Assembly (NCBI RefSeq): GCF_016862375.1
Contig: NZ_BOMV01000083.1
Span: 1 to 64,000 of the forward strand
DNA from: Paractinoplanes rishiriensis
GTDB lineage: Bacteria > Actinomycetota > Actinomycetes > Mycobacteriales > Micromonosporaceae
DNA length: 64,000 nucleotides
Reading direction: 5' to 3'
The translations under genes and the position numbers were made by a program. Below are positions 25,977 to 34,804 of the stretch, piece after piece (the stretch's first letter is position 1; each line of letters begins with the position of its first letter). The notes below the pieces were generated by a model. It was given only the letters and a program-made list of their open reading frames with translations, had not been told where the DNA came from and did no database searches.

Positions 25977-27142
25977 CAGGTTTTGTCCGCCAGCGCCCAC
26001 ACGTAGTACCACTTGTTCTCGCGCACCACCCGGGTCGAGCCGTCACTCATGGCATTGATGAACCCCCAGATGCCGCCGCTGGCGCCGAGCGCGGTGATGG
26101 CCGTGGCCAGGGCCGGGCCGTACACCGCGAGCAGCACCGTGCCGACCGTGCCGAGCACCGCACCGCCGGCGGACAGGGCCCGCTTGCGGTGCGCCTTCAG
26201 CATTTCGGCGCGCATCAGGCGTACCTCATCATTGATTTTGAGACCGATCTTGAGCATCTCCCGGTCCGAGTGCACGTCGTCGAGAGCGTCGTCGAGGTTG
26301 AGCAGGGTCAGCCGCAGGAAGTCGCGAAAGGCGGTGAAGGAGTTGAACTCCTCGACGGTGATCCGGCTGAAGTCGCGCAGGCTCACGCCCTGCAGGAACG
26401 GCAGTTCGGTCTGCAGCACCGGGCGGACGAGCTTGCTCTTGAGCGGATCGGCGCCGGACGCGTCCACCGCCCGGCCGTCCCTGATCAGGTAATCCAGGAG
26501 CGGGACGGGCTCCGGGGCGGTGTCGAGCGGGTTGTGCCGGATCCCGTCGACCAGGGTGTAGTCGGTCGAGGAATAGCTGGGCAGATACCAGGAGAGTCCC
26601 GAGACGAGCAGCGGTTCGGCATCGAGCAGCCAGGTGCCGAGGGCGCGCAGGTCCGGGCAGTGCATGCCGTGGGCGCGGTTCAGGCTGTTGCGGTTCTCCT
26701 GATTCCGGCGGGCCAGGGTCTGCCCGGCGTCGATGCCCGCGACCGAACTCGGATCCATGCCGAGCGGCACCTCGGATGACGGCTCGAAGGTCGTGCCCCG
26801 AGCGTGGACGTCGAGCTCGTGATAGCGGGTGCTCCGGTCGTGCGCCAGCAGAAGAGTGTCGGACACGAGGACGGCACGCTTGGTCAGGTCGGCGAAGCTG
26901 TGGGCACCGTCCCCGACGGAGAGGCCGACGTAGAACCGCGAGCGCGAGACCTCCTCGGACATGAGTTCGCGCCGGTTCCCGTACATGTACCTGCCGTAGC
27001 GGTGAGCCACGTATTCGGGCACTTCCCGGTCGTCGGCGGTCAGGCCGTCGAAGAAGCGGCGCATCGCAGCGGCGACACCCGGATCCTGCACCACCCGCTT
27101 CCGAGCGAACATTGACACAGGATAAGAGGCGGGCGCGGACAT
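25976..27142 (-). CDS. Unknown 388-residue protein with C-terminal membrane hairpin
   Basis: I do not recognise this family. The first 320 residues are soluble, with SRFYVGLSVGDGAHSFADLT, TLLLAHDRSTRYHELDV and HSDREMLKIGLKINDEVRLM as the most structured stretches. Residues about 328-368 are two close hydrophobic helices (AGGAVLGTVGTVLLAVYGPA and ATAITALGASGGIWGFINAM). The rest is polar. The shape, a soluble body on a C-terminal hairpin, would fit a membrane-tethered sensor or effector. It is coupled to the DUF6232 gene and lies beside the HSP90/nuclease operon, whose transcription converges on it. Confidence 0.65.
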   Translation of the reverse strand: MSAPASYPVSMFARKRVVQDPGVAAAMRRFFDGLTADDREVPEYVAHRYGRYMYGNRRELMSEEVSRSRFYVGLSVGDGAHSFADLTKRAVLVSDTLLLAHDRSTRYHELDVHARGTTFEPSSEVPLGMDPSSVAGIDAGQTLARRNQENRNSLNRAHGMHCPDLRALGTWLLDAEPLLVSGLSWYLPSYSSTDYTLVDGIRHNPLDTAPEPVPLLDYLIRDGRAVDASGADPLKSKLVRPVLQTELPFLQGVSLRDFSRITVEEFNSFTAFRDFLRLTLLNLDDALDDVHSDREMLKIGLKINDEVRLMRAEMLKAHRKRALSAGGAVLGTVGTVLLAVYGPALATAITALGASGGIWGFINAMSDGSTRVVRENKWYYVWALADKT

Positions 27143-27163
27143 CGGTCACCGCCTGATCCGGGG

Positions 27164-27961
27164 TCAGGCGCCGAAGGCGGCGTCGCGTATCGGGCGGGGC
27201 AGCGCCCGGTCGAGGTAGGTGCTGGTTCCGGTCTCGCGCAGTTCTGTGGCGGCGTCCGCGAGTGCGCCGTAGGCGGCCCAGGCCAGGCTGCCGCCGGTGG
27301 ACACCCGGCGCACGCCGGCGCCGGCCAGCTGCGGCACGCTCGGGCCGGTGCGCATCGCCAGCACGTTTACCGGGGCGCCGACCTCGGCGACCACCCGCGC
27401 GATGTCACCGAGGTCGGTCAGGCCCGGCGCATAAAGGCAGGACGCGCCGGCCTCCCGGTAGGCGGACAGGCGGGCGATGGTGTCCGGCAGGTCGGCGATG
27501 CCGTAGAGGTGGTTTTCCGCGCGGCCGGTGAGCACCAGGCCGTGCTGCCGGCACACGCTCGCCGCGGCGGCAATCCGCTCGGCGGCGGCCTCGACCGGTT
27601 CGATGTGCCCGGCGTCGGGGTCGTAATCTTCGATCGACACCCCGCTGGCCCCTGCCTCGGCGAGCAGCCGCACCGTCTCGGCCACGCCCGCCGGGTCGGC
27701 GGCGTAACCGCGTTCGGCGTCCACCGAGATCGGCACTCGCACCGCCGCGGCCAGCAGGGCGACGTGCCCGACCAGTTCGTCGCGGGTGACGTGCTGGTCG
27801 GCCCGGCCCAGCGAGGCGGCGAAGCCCGAACTGGTCGTCGCCAGGGCGGGGAAGCCGAGGTGCTCCAGCAGCTTGGCCGAGGGCACATCCCAGGGGTTCG
27901 GCAGCACGAAAGTGCCGCTGGCATGCAGCCGCCGGAAGGTGCCGCGAATGTCCTCGATCAT
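27164..27961 (-). CDS. Isocitrate lyase/PEP mutase-family enzyme
   Basis: 265 residues. TFVLPNPWDVPSAKLLEHLG, ATTSSGFAASLGRAD, VPISVDAERGYA (metal-binding Asp), SGVSIEDYDP and VLTGRAENHLYG are signatures of the PEP mutase/2-methylisocitrate lyase superfamily, a TIM barrel that makes or breaks C-C or C-P bonds next to a carboxylate using Mg. The usual catalytic KKCGH-type loop is absent, as in the many uncharacterised members of this branch. The ATG at 27961 is chosen because upstream codons lack family sequence. A decayed copy of its first 46 bases lies at 28981-29026. Confidence 0.87.
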   Translation of the reverse strand: MIEDIRGTFRRLHASGTFVLPNPWDVPSAKLLEHLGFPALATTSSGFAASLGRADQHVTRDELVGHVALLAAAVRVPISVDAERGYAADPAGVAETVRLLAEAGASGVSIEDYDPDAGHIEPVEAAAERIAAAASVCRQHGLVLTGRAENHLYGIADLPDTIARLSAYREAGASCLYAPGLTDLGDIARVVAEVGAPVNVLAMRTGPSVPQLAGAGVRRVSTGGSLAWAAYGALADAATELRETGTSTYLDRALPRPIRDAAFGA

Positions 27962-28034
27962 GCTCCGGAGCCTCACACACGGGTACGACACTTTCGGCCG
28001 GACGCGCGCCGGTTGCCGGTGCCACACTGTCGTG

Positions 28035-28367
28035 GTGGCGTACGACGAAGACCTGGCCGACCGCATCCGGGAGATCGTGCAGGCCGAGGCGGGGCTGACC
28101 GAGAAGCGGATGTTCGGCGGGCTGGCGTTCCTGATCAACGGCAACATGGCGGCAAGCGCGAGCAGCAAGGGCGGTCTGCTGCTGCGGGTCGACCCGGCCG
28201 ACACACCGGGTCTCCTGCAACAGCCCGAGGCCGCCCGGTTCCAGATGCGCGGGCGCGAGATGGACGGCTGGCTACGGGTGGATCCGGCCGGCCTGGCCAC
28301 GAAACCCCAGCTCGAATCCTGGGTGTCCCGCGGCGTCAGCTATGCCCGGACGCTGCCGGCCAAGTGA
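28035..28367 (+). CDS. TfoX N-terminal domain-family protein
   Basis: 110 residues from a GTG. AYDEDLADRIREIVQAEAG, EKRMFGGLAFLINGNMAAS and LLLRVDPADTPGLL are typical of stand-alone TfoX-N domain proteins; in gamma-proteobacteria TfoX controls competence, but short actinomycete versions have no known role. Two adjacent GTG codons (28032, 28035) could start it. It is divergent from the PEP-mutase-family gene across 73 bases. Confidence 0.82.
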   Translation: MAYDEDLADRIREIVQAEAGLTEKRMFGGLAFLINGNMAASASSKGGLLLRVDPADTPGLLQQPEAARFQMRGREMDGWLRVDPAGLATKPQLESWVSRGVSYARTLPAK

Positions 28368-29051
28368 CCGGCAGGACCCTGCGCAGCGGAAGTCGGCGCG
28401 GTAGGTGCGGCTGGGTCAGTCATTACGCGCTGTCAGGTCCCGTTTGTTTTCCGCCGGTGTCCGTCGTGCGGCGAGCGCAACATCGTCCGCGAAGGCGACT
28501 TCACCTGCGCCTCCACCACGGCGCCCTCAGGCTTGGGCAACATGTCGCGCTCCCATGTCGTGGGGCAGAACCGCGCGGGGACGGGCCAGCTGTTGCGGTT
28601 TCGCCGGCAAGGCTGAGAGTTGACCGGCGACAGGCGTCGCCCGCGATTATGGAGCTGCTGTTGCTCATCCGACACGCCCGTCGTTGAACCGAGCCACCAC
28701 ACACGCCGATCCTGCGCACCTCGCGCAATCGTGGACTGGCAGAACCGGCGAACCGTCCGCCGCCCGCCTCCTGTTGGCCGGCCTGCCGGTGCGGTTCCAG
28801 CGAGCCCTTGGCCCGCACCACCGCGAGACGCTGCGAGTCCGCGCCCGCCTAGCACACCGGGTCGCACTCGCATATTGGAACGCCTGCGCCGGACGGCCAC
28901 GTCGTCCGCCGCGGGCCACATTGCTCGGTAGGTCCGCCGGGCGGACCGCCGCGAAAGCCAACGAGTTGGGCGCCGCCCGCGCAGCACGAACGTGCCAGTC
29001 TCGTGCAGCCGGCGGAACGCGGCCCGGGCGTATCGGTCACGCTGCCCGATC
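28368..29051. other. Gene graveyard: no intact gene, two relics
   Basis: No intact gene is supported. The stretch holds the zinc-ribbon remnant (28431-28616) and, at 28981-29026, a fragment identical at 35 of 46 positions to bases 27901-27946, the start of the PEP-mutase-family gene (minus-strand reading FRRLHETGTFVL against FRRLHASGTFVL). The rest shows no motif. The two relics point to loss of a former duplicate or neighbour gene cluster here. Confidence 0.5.
28431..28616 (+). pseudogene. Zinc-ribbon protein remnant
   Basis: The frame around 28458 reads FRRCPSCGERNIVREGDFTC and then loses any family character before a stop at 28614-28616. C-P-S-C followed after about 15 residues by C looks like the start of a zinc ribbon whose second knuckle has been lost, probably to a frameshift or deletion. 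No start codon with a ribosome site is visible. The reading rests on one motif. Confidence 0.35.
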
Positions 29052-30119
29052 CTATTCGCGCACTGGTGGGCGGTCCGGCACGCAGAACTCGACCTCGTAG
29101 CCCTCCAGCGACTCGTGTCCGGCCAGGTAGCAGCCCGGCGGGTCGCCGGGGAGAGCGCGCAACTCCCAGACGCCGAAGCCGCGGCCGTCCATCCGCACCG
29201 GGTGGGAGGTCAGGTAGTCCACCATCGTGACGCCGCCGGGCTCGTCGCGCGGGTTGCCGTAGATGTGCAGGCGTACCAGCGCGTGCGGCGGAAAACCGCC
29301 CACCGCGATGCGGAACCGGCGGCTCCCCTCCGGGAACGTGTCCACGGGCGTTCCGTTCGCGTCCTCGGCGTCCGCGATGAGCCACGGCGAGCGCACCCAC
29401 CGCAGCCTCGCGGTGGTCGTGGCCGTGCGGCCGCCCTGCACCGCCCGGAATCGGTAGACGCCGGGCTCGTCGTCGGCGAGCCGGCGGAAGAGCAGGTCGA
29501 TGGGGCCGCGTTCGAGGACACCCTCGGACCAGGTCTGGACGACACGGCCGGAGGGGGCGGTCACGGTCACCCGGACCGGGCTGCCCGGACGCACATCGTA
29601 CAGGCAGATCACGTTGAAGGCGGGTGCGGCCAGGCCGAGTTTGACCCGATGGTCCTCCACCGAGATGCCGAATCGCGGACGGTCGGCACACGCATCGGGG
29701 TCCACCCCGCCCATGAAGTAGGTGAGTTGGGCCTGCACGCCGGCCGGAACGGGGTCCCGGCGGCCCAGGATCCCGGCCCGGGTGCCGTGATCGTCGGGTT
29801 CCTCAGCCGGCGGAGGGGCGCTGTGCCGGGTGGGCCACCATCCGTGCGGGCGCGGCGAGCGCCGCGAACCCACGGCGGGAGCCGCCGCCATGGTGGGAGC
29901 GGTCCTTTCCGGAACGGTCGTTTCCGGAACGGTCGGGTCGGCGGAGACCACGGGCGACGGGGCCGCGGGCGAGGGCGACGGCGAGGGCGACAGCGAGGGC
30001 GACGGCGAGGGCGACGCGAGAACCCCGGGCCGGGACGGCGGCGGTCCCGACGTACAGCCACCGGCGGCAACGGCCAGCACCACGACCATCGTGGCCCGGC
30101 ACGACGACCGGATACCCAC
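29052..30119 (-). CDS. Lipoprotein with Ser-Pro linker and two beta-rich domains
   Basis: 355 residues from a GTG, or 345 from an ATG at 30089. The signal peptide ends in a lipobox, VAAGGC, so the protein is membrane-anchored outside the cell. A Ser-Pro repeat linker (alternating SP from about residue 40 to 55) spans the wall. The globular part (about 110-350) seems to hold two beta-sandwich modules, with GSPVRVTVTAPSGRVVQTW and HALVRLHIYGNPRDEPGG as strands and two or three cysteines near the end (GCYLAGHE, EFCVPD). No enzyme motif. Function unknown. It is divergent from the TPR membrane protein gene across 126 bases. Confidence 0.72.
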   Translation of the reverse strand: MGIRSSCRATMVVVLAVAAGGCTSGPPPSRPGVLASPSPSPSLSPSPSPSPAAPSPVVSADPTVPETTVPERTAPTMAAAPAVGSRRSPRPHGWWPTRHSAPPPAEEPDDHGTRAGILGRRDPVPAGVQAQLTYFMGGVDPDACADRPRFGISVEDHRVKLGLAAPAFNVICLYDVRPGSPVRVTVTAPSGRVVQTWSEGVLERGPIDLLFRRLADDEPGVYRFRAVQGGRTATTTARLRWVRSPWLIADAEDANGTPVDTFPEGSRRFRIAVGGFPPHALVRLHIYGNPRDEPGGVTMVDYLTSHPVRMDGRGFGVWELRALPGDPPGCYLAGHESLEGYEVEFCVPDRPPVRE

Positions 30120-30245
30120 CCTCGTTCTCCCCGCGTTCGTACGAATCTGCCGAGGGCATATCGATTCACCGGCGGCCGCAGTTAGGCCTTTTGTGACGGA
30201 CGTGGCGAAATCCAGCCCGCCGGGTGACTGCGGGACGCGGCCCGG

Positions 30246-31538
30246 ATGACCGATTCGCCGGAACCCGCCGGCCGGTGGGCGGCGCGCCTGCGGGGGTGGC
30301 AGGCACGCTGGTTGGTGGCGCTGACCGCGCTGGCCGTGCTCACCGGCACCATCGGGCTGCAGGCCGACCTGCTGAGCCTGTGGCCGAACCGCCCCTGCTG
30401 GCTGCGCGCCGAGAGCGAACTCACGGCTCCCTACAACATCGTGGTCGCGAACCCCGCGGTCGCCGGCCGGGCCGGGCACAACCTGGCCCGGGAGATCCGG
30501 CACACCCTGGAACGCCAGATCGCCACGGCCGTCGAGCCGGACGGTGCGCTGGTGCAGGTGGGCGCCCCCTGCCGGGCCGGGGTCTCGGCCGCGGGCGGGG
30601 ACCGGGCCGCCGAACTCGACCGGGCCAGGCGGAGCCAGAACGGCGACATCGCGGTCTCGTTCGTGTTGTATCCGCGCACCCACCACACGGGCGTCCGCCT
30701 GGAGTTCAGCATCGGCGGCCCGCGGCTGCGGGAGGCGGCCGAACTGGCCGGGTACACGGTCTTCGACGAACTGGACATCGGGAACCTCGACGGCGGCACG
30801 GCGAGCCGCGACCTGCTCAGCACCGCCGCGGAACAGGCCGGGACGCACGTTCGCCTGCTTCGGGCCGTCGCCCAGTACTCGTCAGACCAGTACCCGGCCG
30901 CGGCGCGGACCCTCACCGCGCTGCTGGACGAGTCGCTGGGCCGGCTCACCCGTCGCCTGGTCCTGGTGCTGCTCGGAAACGCGCACGGCCGTCTCGCCGC
31001 CGGCCGCGACTTCGCCGCGGCCGAGCGTTACTACCGGGCCGCCCTGCGGGTGGACCCCGGCTATCCGCGGGCCCGGCTCGGCCTCGCCGAAATCGCCTAT
31101 CAGGCCGGCGCGACGGATTGCCGCCGCCTCGCGCCGGCCGCGCGCCGGGCGCTCACCGACGCCTACCGGGAGTACGAGACGGTCGGCGCCGGCCCGGTCA
31201 GCGCGGATCTGCCCGACCTGGAGGCACGCGCCCGGGCCGGACTCGGCCGGGTGGCCACCTGCCGGCTGCTGTCCGGCGATCGGCGCTGGCTCGCCGCCGC
31301 GCTGGAGCACCTCCGGTTCGTGGTGGGCCGGTACGAGGCGAACCCGGCTCATCATTGGCTGCGGACCCCCGCATCCGAGGCGTACGGCCAGCTCGGCGCG
31401 ATCCACGCCTACGTGTTGGGCAACCGCCCCGGCGCCGGCGCCTGTTACCGCCGGGCGGCCGAGATCGCCTTCGCGGACCGTTCGCGGTTGTTCCGCACGA
31501 TGGCCCACGAATCGCCGGGCGACGACGCCGCCTGTTGA
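30246..31538 (+). CDS. Membrane-anchored TPR-repeat protein
   Basis: 430 residues. One transmembrane helix near residues 24-45 (WLVALTALAVLTGTIGLQAD) anchors it, with the long C-terminal part outside or inside the membrane. Residues 55-180 look like a mixed alpha/beta domain. Residues about 190-300 hold TPR-like pairs (FAAAERYYRAALRVDPGYPR, LGLAEIAYQAGATDCRRLA), and a second set is near 330-415. It likely mediates protein assembly. It shares an intergenic region with the divergent lipoprotein; both are envelope proteins and may act together. Confidence 0.7.
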   Translation: MTDSPEPAGRWAARLRGWQARWLVALTALAVLTGTIGLQADLLSLWPNRPCWLRAESELTAPYNIVVANPAVAGRAGHNLAREIRHTLERQIATAVEPDGALVQVGAPCRAGVSAAGGDRAAELDRARRSQNGDIAVSFVLYPRTHHTGVRLEFSIGGPRLREAAELAGYTVFDELDIGNLDGGTASRDLLSTAAEQAGTHVRLLRAVAQYSSDQYPAAARTLTALLDESLGRLTRRLVLVLLGNAHGRLAAGRDFAAAERYYRAALRVDPGYPRARLGLAEIAYQAGATDCRRLAPAARRALTDAYREYETVGAGPVSADLPDLEARARAGLGRVATCRLLSGDRRWLAAALEHLRFVVGRYEANPAHHWLRTPASEAYGQLGAIHAYVLGNRPGAGACYRRAAEIAFADRSRLFRTMAHESPGDDAAC

Positions 31539-31562
31539 CATCCCGTCTGACTACGTAGACAG
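31535..31562 (+). promoter_or_regulatory. Promoter with overlapping palindromic operator for the LacI operon
   Basis: A consensus TTGACA lies at 31535-31540 and a weaker TAGACA at 31556-31561, 15 bases apart. A 16-base palindrome, CTGACTACGTAGACAG (31547-31562), with only one mismatched pair, overlaps the -10 side. The LacI gene starts 35 bases downstream. LacI proteins bind such even palindromes with a central CpG, so the site is a good candidate for autoregulation of the whole sugar operon. Confidence 0.6.
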
Positions 31563-31596
31563 TGATGGGCATCACCCCGTAAGAAGCGAGGCCAGT

Positions 31597-32601
31597 GTGA
31601 CCCGACCGCCCGGCAGCACCGACGTCGCCAAGCTGGCCGGCGTCTCGCAGAAGACGGTGTCGCGGGTCTTCAACGGGGAGCGGTACGTCACGGCCGAGGT
31701 CCGGGAACGGGTGCTCGACGCGGCGGCGCGGCTGGGTTACCGGCCCAACCGGGCGGCCCGGGCGCTCAAGCTCGAACGCCACCACCGGATCGGCGTGGTG
31801 TCGCTGGGCAGCGCGCTGTTCGGGCCGTCGACGCTGCTGGTGGCGCTGGAGCGGGCGGCCCGCGAAACCGGGTACGCGCTCAGCATCGTGCACACCCTGG
31901 AGGGCGCCCGCGGCAGCGTCGCCGAGGCCGTCCAGCGGCTGCTCGCCGAGGGGGTCGACGCGATCGTGCTGTCCGAGCCGATCGACGAGGGCGAGGCGCC
32001 GCTGCGGGTGGACGTGCCGGTGCTGACGATCGGGCGGGCCCCGTCCGTCACCGCGCCGGCCGTGCTCACCGTGCTCGAGGAGGAGGGCGGCGACCTGATC
32101 GCGCCCGCGGTCCGGCACCTGCTCGCGCTCGGGCACCACACCGTCCACCATGTCGCCGGGCCGCAGCGCTGGTGGGCCGCCCAGCAACGGCTCCGGTCGT
32201 GGCGGCAGGCGCTCGAGGCCGCCGGGAGGCCCGTCCCGGAGCCGGTCGAGGGCGACTGGACGCCGGAGTCGGGCTACCGGATCGGTACCCGGCTCGGCGA
32301 CGACGTGACCGCGGTTCTGGCCGCCAACGACGACATGGCCATCGGGGTGATCCGCGCGCTGGCCGACGCCGGTCGCCGGGTGCCCGAGGACGTCAGCGTG
32401 GTGGGTTTCGACGACATCCCGGTGGCGGCCTACGTCTCGCCGCCGCTGACCACCGTGCGCACCGACAACGCGCTGCTCGCGGGCGTGGGCCTGCAGCGGC
32501 TCATCGATCACCTGAAGGACCCGCAGGCGACGCCGCGGCCCTTCCCGTCCCCGATGTTCGAGCTGATCGCGCGGGGCTCCAGCGGACCGCCCCGCCGTTG
32601 A
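31597..32601 (+). CDS. LacI-family transcriptional regulator
   Basis: 334 residues. The N-terminal helix-turn-helix is TDVAKLAGVSQKTVSRVFNG with the hinge helix ARALK. The periplasmic-binding-protein-like core follows (RIGVVSLGSALFGPSTLLV, TAVLAANDDMAIGVIRALAD, VSVVGFDDIPVAAYVSPPLT). The effector is probably a galactoside or a derivative, because the same-strand genes downstream encode a sugar ABC transporter and GH42 beta-galactosidase. The GTG start has an AAGAAGCGAGG leader. The repressor heads the operon and likely binds the palindrome just upstream. Confidence 0.92.
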   Translation: MTRPPGSTDVAKLAGVSQKTVSRVFNGERYVTAEVRERVLDAAARLGYRPNRAARALKLERHHRIGVVSLGSALFGPSTLLVALERAARETGYALSIVHTLEGARGSVAEAVQRLLAEGVDAIVLSEPIDEGEAPLRVDVPVLTIGRAPSVTAPAVLTVLEEEGGDLIAPAVRHLLALGHHTVHHVAGPQRWWAAQQRLRSWRQALEAAGRPVPEPVEGDWTPESGYRIGTRLGDDVTAVLAANDDMAIGVIRALADAGRRVPEDVSVVGFDDIPVAAYVSPPLTTVRTDNALLAGVGLQRLIDHLKDPQATPRPFPSPMFELIARGSSGPPRR

Positions 32602-32615
32602 CAGGAGGTTCCGAC

Positions 32616-33965
32616 ATGGCCCCCCGAACCGTCCGACTCCTCGCCGTCTGCGTTCTCGCCCTGGCCGCCGGCTGCACGCCCGGCAGCACCAAGACCGCCG
32701 AAGCACCGGCCAACACCGCGGTCAGCCAGGCCGACATCGACGCCGCGATGCAGACCCCGACCACCCTGACGTTCTGGACCTGGGTGCCGGACATCGCCAA
32801 GGAGGTCGCCGTCTTCCAGCAGAAATACCCGGCGATCAAGGTGAACGTGGTCAACGCCGGCCAGGGCACCCCGGAGTACACGAAGCTGCGTACCGCCCTC
32901 AAGGCCGGCACCGGCGCACCCGACGTGGTGCAGATGGAGTTCCAGTACATCCCGACCTTCTCGCTCACCAAGAGCCTGGTCGACCTGCGGCCGTACGGCG
33001 CCGGGGCACTCAAGCCGAAGTTCGTCGACTGGACCTGGTCGCAGGTCACCGGCGCGGGCGGCGAGATCTGGGCGATCCCGCAGGACACCGGGCCGATGGG
33101 CCTGCTCTACCGGGCCGACATCTTTGACAGGTACGGCATTGCGGTGCCGAAGACCTGGGACGAGTTCGCGGCCGCCGCCGAAAAGCTGCACACCGCCGCG
33201 CCCGGCGTCTACCTCACCAACCTGGCCGCCAACCAGGCCGGCACCTGGCACGGCCTGCAATGGCAGGCGGGCGCCAAGCCGTACCGCCTGAACGGGACCA
33301 CGGTCGGCCTCGCGGTGAACGACGAGGCCTCCAAGAAGCTCTCCGGCTACTGGGGTGATCTCGTGAAGCGCGATCTTGTCTCCACCGATCCCGACTTCAC
33401 CGACAACTGGTTCCAGGGCCTCAACCGGGGCCGGTACGCCACCTGGATCACCGCCGCCTGGGGCCCGGTCTTCCTGAGTGGCAGCGCCAAGTCGACGGCC
33501 GGCAAGTGGCGCGCCGCCCCGCTGCCGCAGTGGACCGCCGGCGCCGAGGTCTCGGGCAACTGGGGCGGCTCGACCACCGCGGTCGTGCAGGGCACCAAGA
33601 ACCCGATCGCGGCCGCCAAATTCGCCGAGTTCCTCAACACCGACCCGGCCACCACCAAGATGTTCAACACCGAGCAGAACTTCTTCCCGGCCACCAACGA
33701 CCTGCTCGCCGACCCGTCGTTCACCGGCCGCACCGACCCCTTCTACGGCGGCCAGGAGGTCAACAAGATGTTCGCCGGGATCAGCGCGACGGTCGACACC
33801 GGGTTCCAGTGGCCGCCGTTCCTCGACCAGTCGGTGACGGACTGGACCGACACCGTGGGCAAGGCGCTCGCCGACAAGGGCGACGTGGTGGCGGCCAGCG
33901 ACCAGTGGCAGCAACGGCTCGTGAAGTACGCGAAGGATCAGGGCTTCGAGGTCCAGGGCCAATGA
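32616..33965 (+). CDS. Sugar ABC transporter substrate-binding lipoprotein
   Basis: 449 residues; an AGGAGG ribosome site precedes the ATG. The lipobox is LAAGC with Cys20. The mature part is a family-1 extracellular solute-binding protein: TLTFWTWVPDIAKEVAVFQQ, KAGTGAPDVVQMEFQYIPTF and WAIPQDTGPMGLLYRADIFD. Such proteins present oligosaccharides to a membrane permease pair. The next gene's ATG overlaps this stop (ATGA). No ATPase gene is present in the operon; a shared MsiK-type ATPase elsewhere is expected, as is usual in actinomycetes. Confidence 0.93.
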   Translation: MAPRTVRLLAVCVLALAAGCTPGSTKTAEAPANTAVSQADIDAAMQTPTTLTFWTWVPDIAKEVAVFQQKYPAIKVNVVNAGQGTPEYTKLRTALKAGTGAPDVVQMEFQYIPTFSLTKSLVDLRPYGAGALKPKFVDWTWSQVTGAGGEIWAIPQDTGPMGLLYRADIFDRYGIAVPKTWDEFAAAAEKLHTAAPGVYLTNLAANQAGTWHGLQWQAGAKPYRLNGTTVGLAVNDEASKKLSGYWGDLVKRDLVSTDPDFTDNWFQGLNRGRYATWITAAWGPVFLSGSAKSTAGKWRAAPLPQWTAGAEVSGNWGGSTTAVVQGTKNPIAAAKFAEFLNTDPATTKMFNTEQNFFPATNDLLADPSFTGRTDPFYGGQEVNKMFAGISATVDTGFQWPPFLDQSVTDWTDTVGKALADKGDVVAASDQWQQRLVKYAKDQGFEVQGQ

Positions 33966-34804
33966 ACCACGCGAACCGCGGCTACCTGTTCGTCGCCCCG
34001 TTCCTGCTCTGCTTCGCGGTGCTGTTCCTGCTGCCGCTGGTGTACGCCGGTTACCTGAGCCTGTTCAAGGAGCAGCTGGTCGGCGGGGTGGTCTGGGCCG
34101 GCCTGGAGAACTACGCCCGCGCGTTCGGCGACGACCGGCTGCTCGGCGGCATCCTGCGGGTGGCCCGGTTCTTCCTGATCCAGGTGCCGGTCATGCTGGC
34201 CCTGGCACTGGCCGCCGCGCTGGCCATCGACAGCGGTTTGTTGCGCCTGGCCAAGATGTTCCGGCTGGGGGTCTTTATTCCGTACGCGGTGCCGAGCGTG
34301 GTCGCCGCCCTCATGTGGGGTTACCTGTACGGCCCCGCGTACGGACCGCTGGCCGACCTGGCCCCGTTCCTCAGCGCGGAGTGGATGCTCGCGTCGCTGG
34401 CGAACATCGTGACCTGGGAGTTCACCGGCTACAACATGATCATCCTGTACGCGGCGCTGCGCGCGGTCCCGCATGAGCTGTACGAGGCGGCCGCGGTCGA
34501 CGGGGCCGGGCCGTGGCGGATCGCGTGGCGCATCAAGATCCCGGCCCTGCGCCCCGCGCTGCTGCTCTGCCTGCTGTTCTCGGTGATCGGCAGCTTCCAG
34601 TTGTTCGCCGAGCCCAACCTGCTCCAGCGCCTCGCCCCGAACGTCATCGACAGCGCCTACACCCCCAACCTGTACGCCTACAGCCTCGCCTTCACCAGCC
34701 AGGACGTGAACTACGCGGCAGCCGTGTCGTTCCTGCTCGGACTGGTGATCGTGATCGCCTCGTACGCCGTCCTCTTCGTCTCCGGCCGCAGGCAGAAGTC
34801 ATGA
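33962..34804 (+). CDS. Sugar ABC transporter permease (MalF-like)
   Basis: 280 residues with six transmembrane helices beginning GYLFVAPFLLCFAVLFLLPL. The cytoplasmic EAA loop reads EAAAVDGAGPWRIAWRIKIP and contacts the ATPase. It overlaps the preceding and following genes by ATGA junctions, so stoichiometric synthesis is expected. It forms the translocation pore with the next permease. Confidence 0.92.
   Translation: MNHANRGYLFVAPFLLCFAVLFLLPLVYAGYLSLFKEQLVGGVVWAGLENYARAFGDDRLLGGILRVARFFLIQVPVMLALALAAALAIDSGLLRLAKMFRLGVFIPYAVPSVVAALMWGYLYGPAYGPLADLAPFLSAEWMLASLANIVTWEFTGYNMIILYAALRAVPHELYEAAAVDGAGPWRIAWRIKIPALRPALLLCLLFSVIGSFQLFAEPNLLQRLAPNVIDSAYTPNLYAYSLAFTSQDVNYAAAVSFLLGLVIVIASYAVLFVSGRRQKS

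Noticed and set aside
28684..29100. A 138-codon plus-strand frame
   Set aside because: No motif, no ribosome site, composition typical of noncoding frame; it crosses the PEP-mutase relic.
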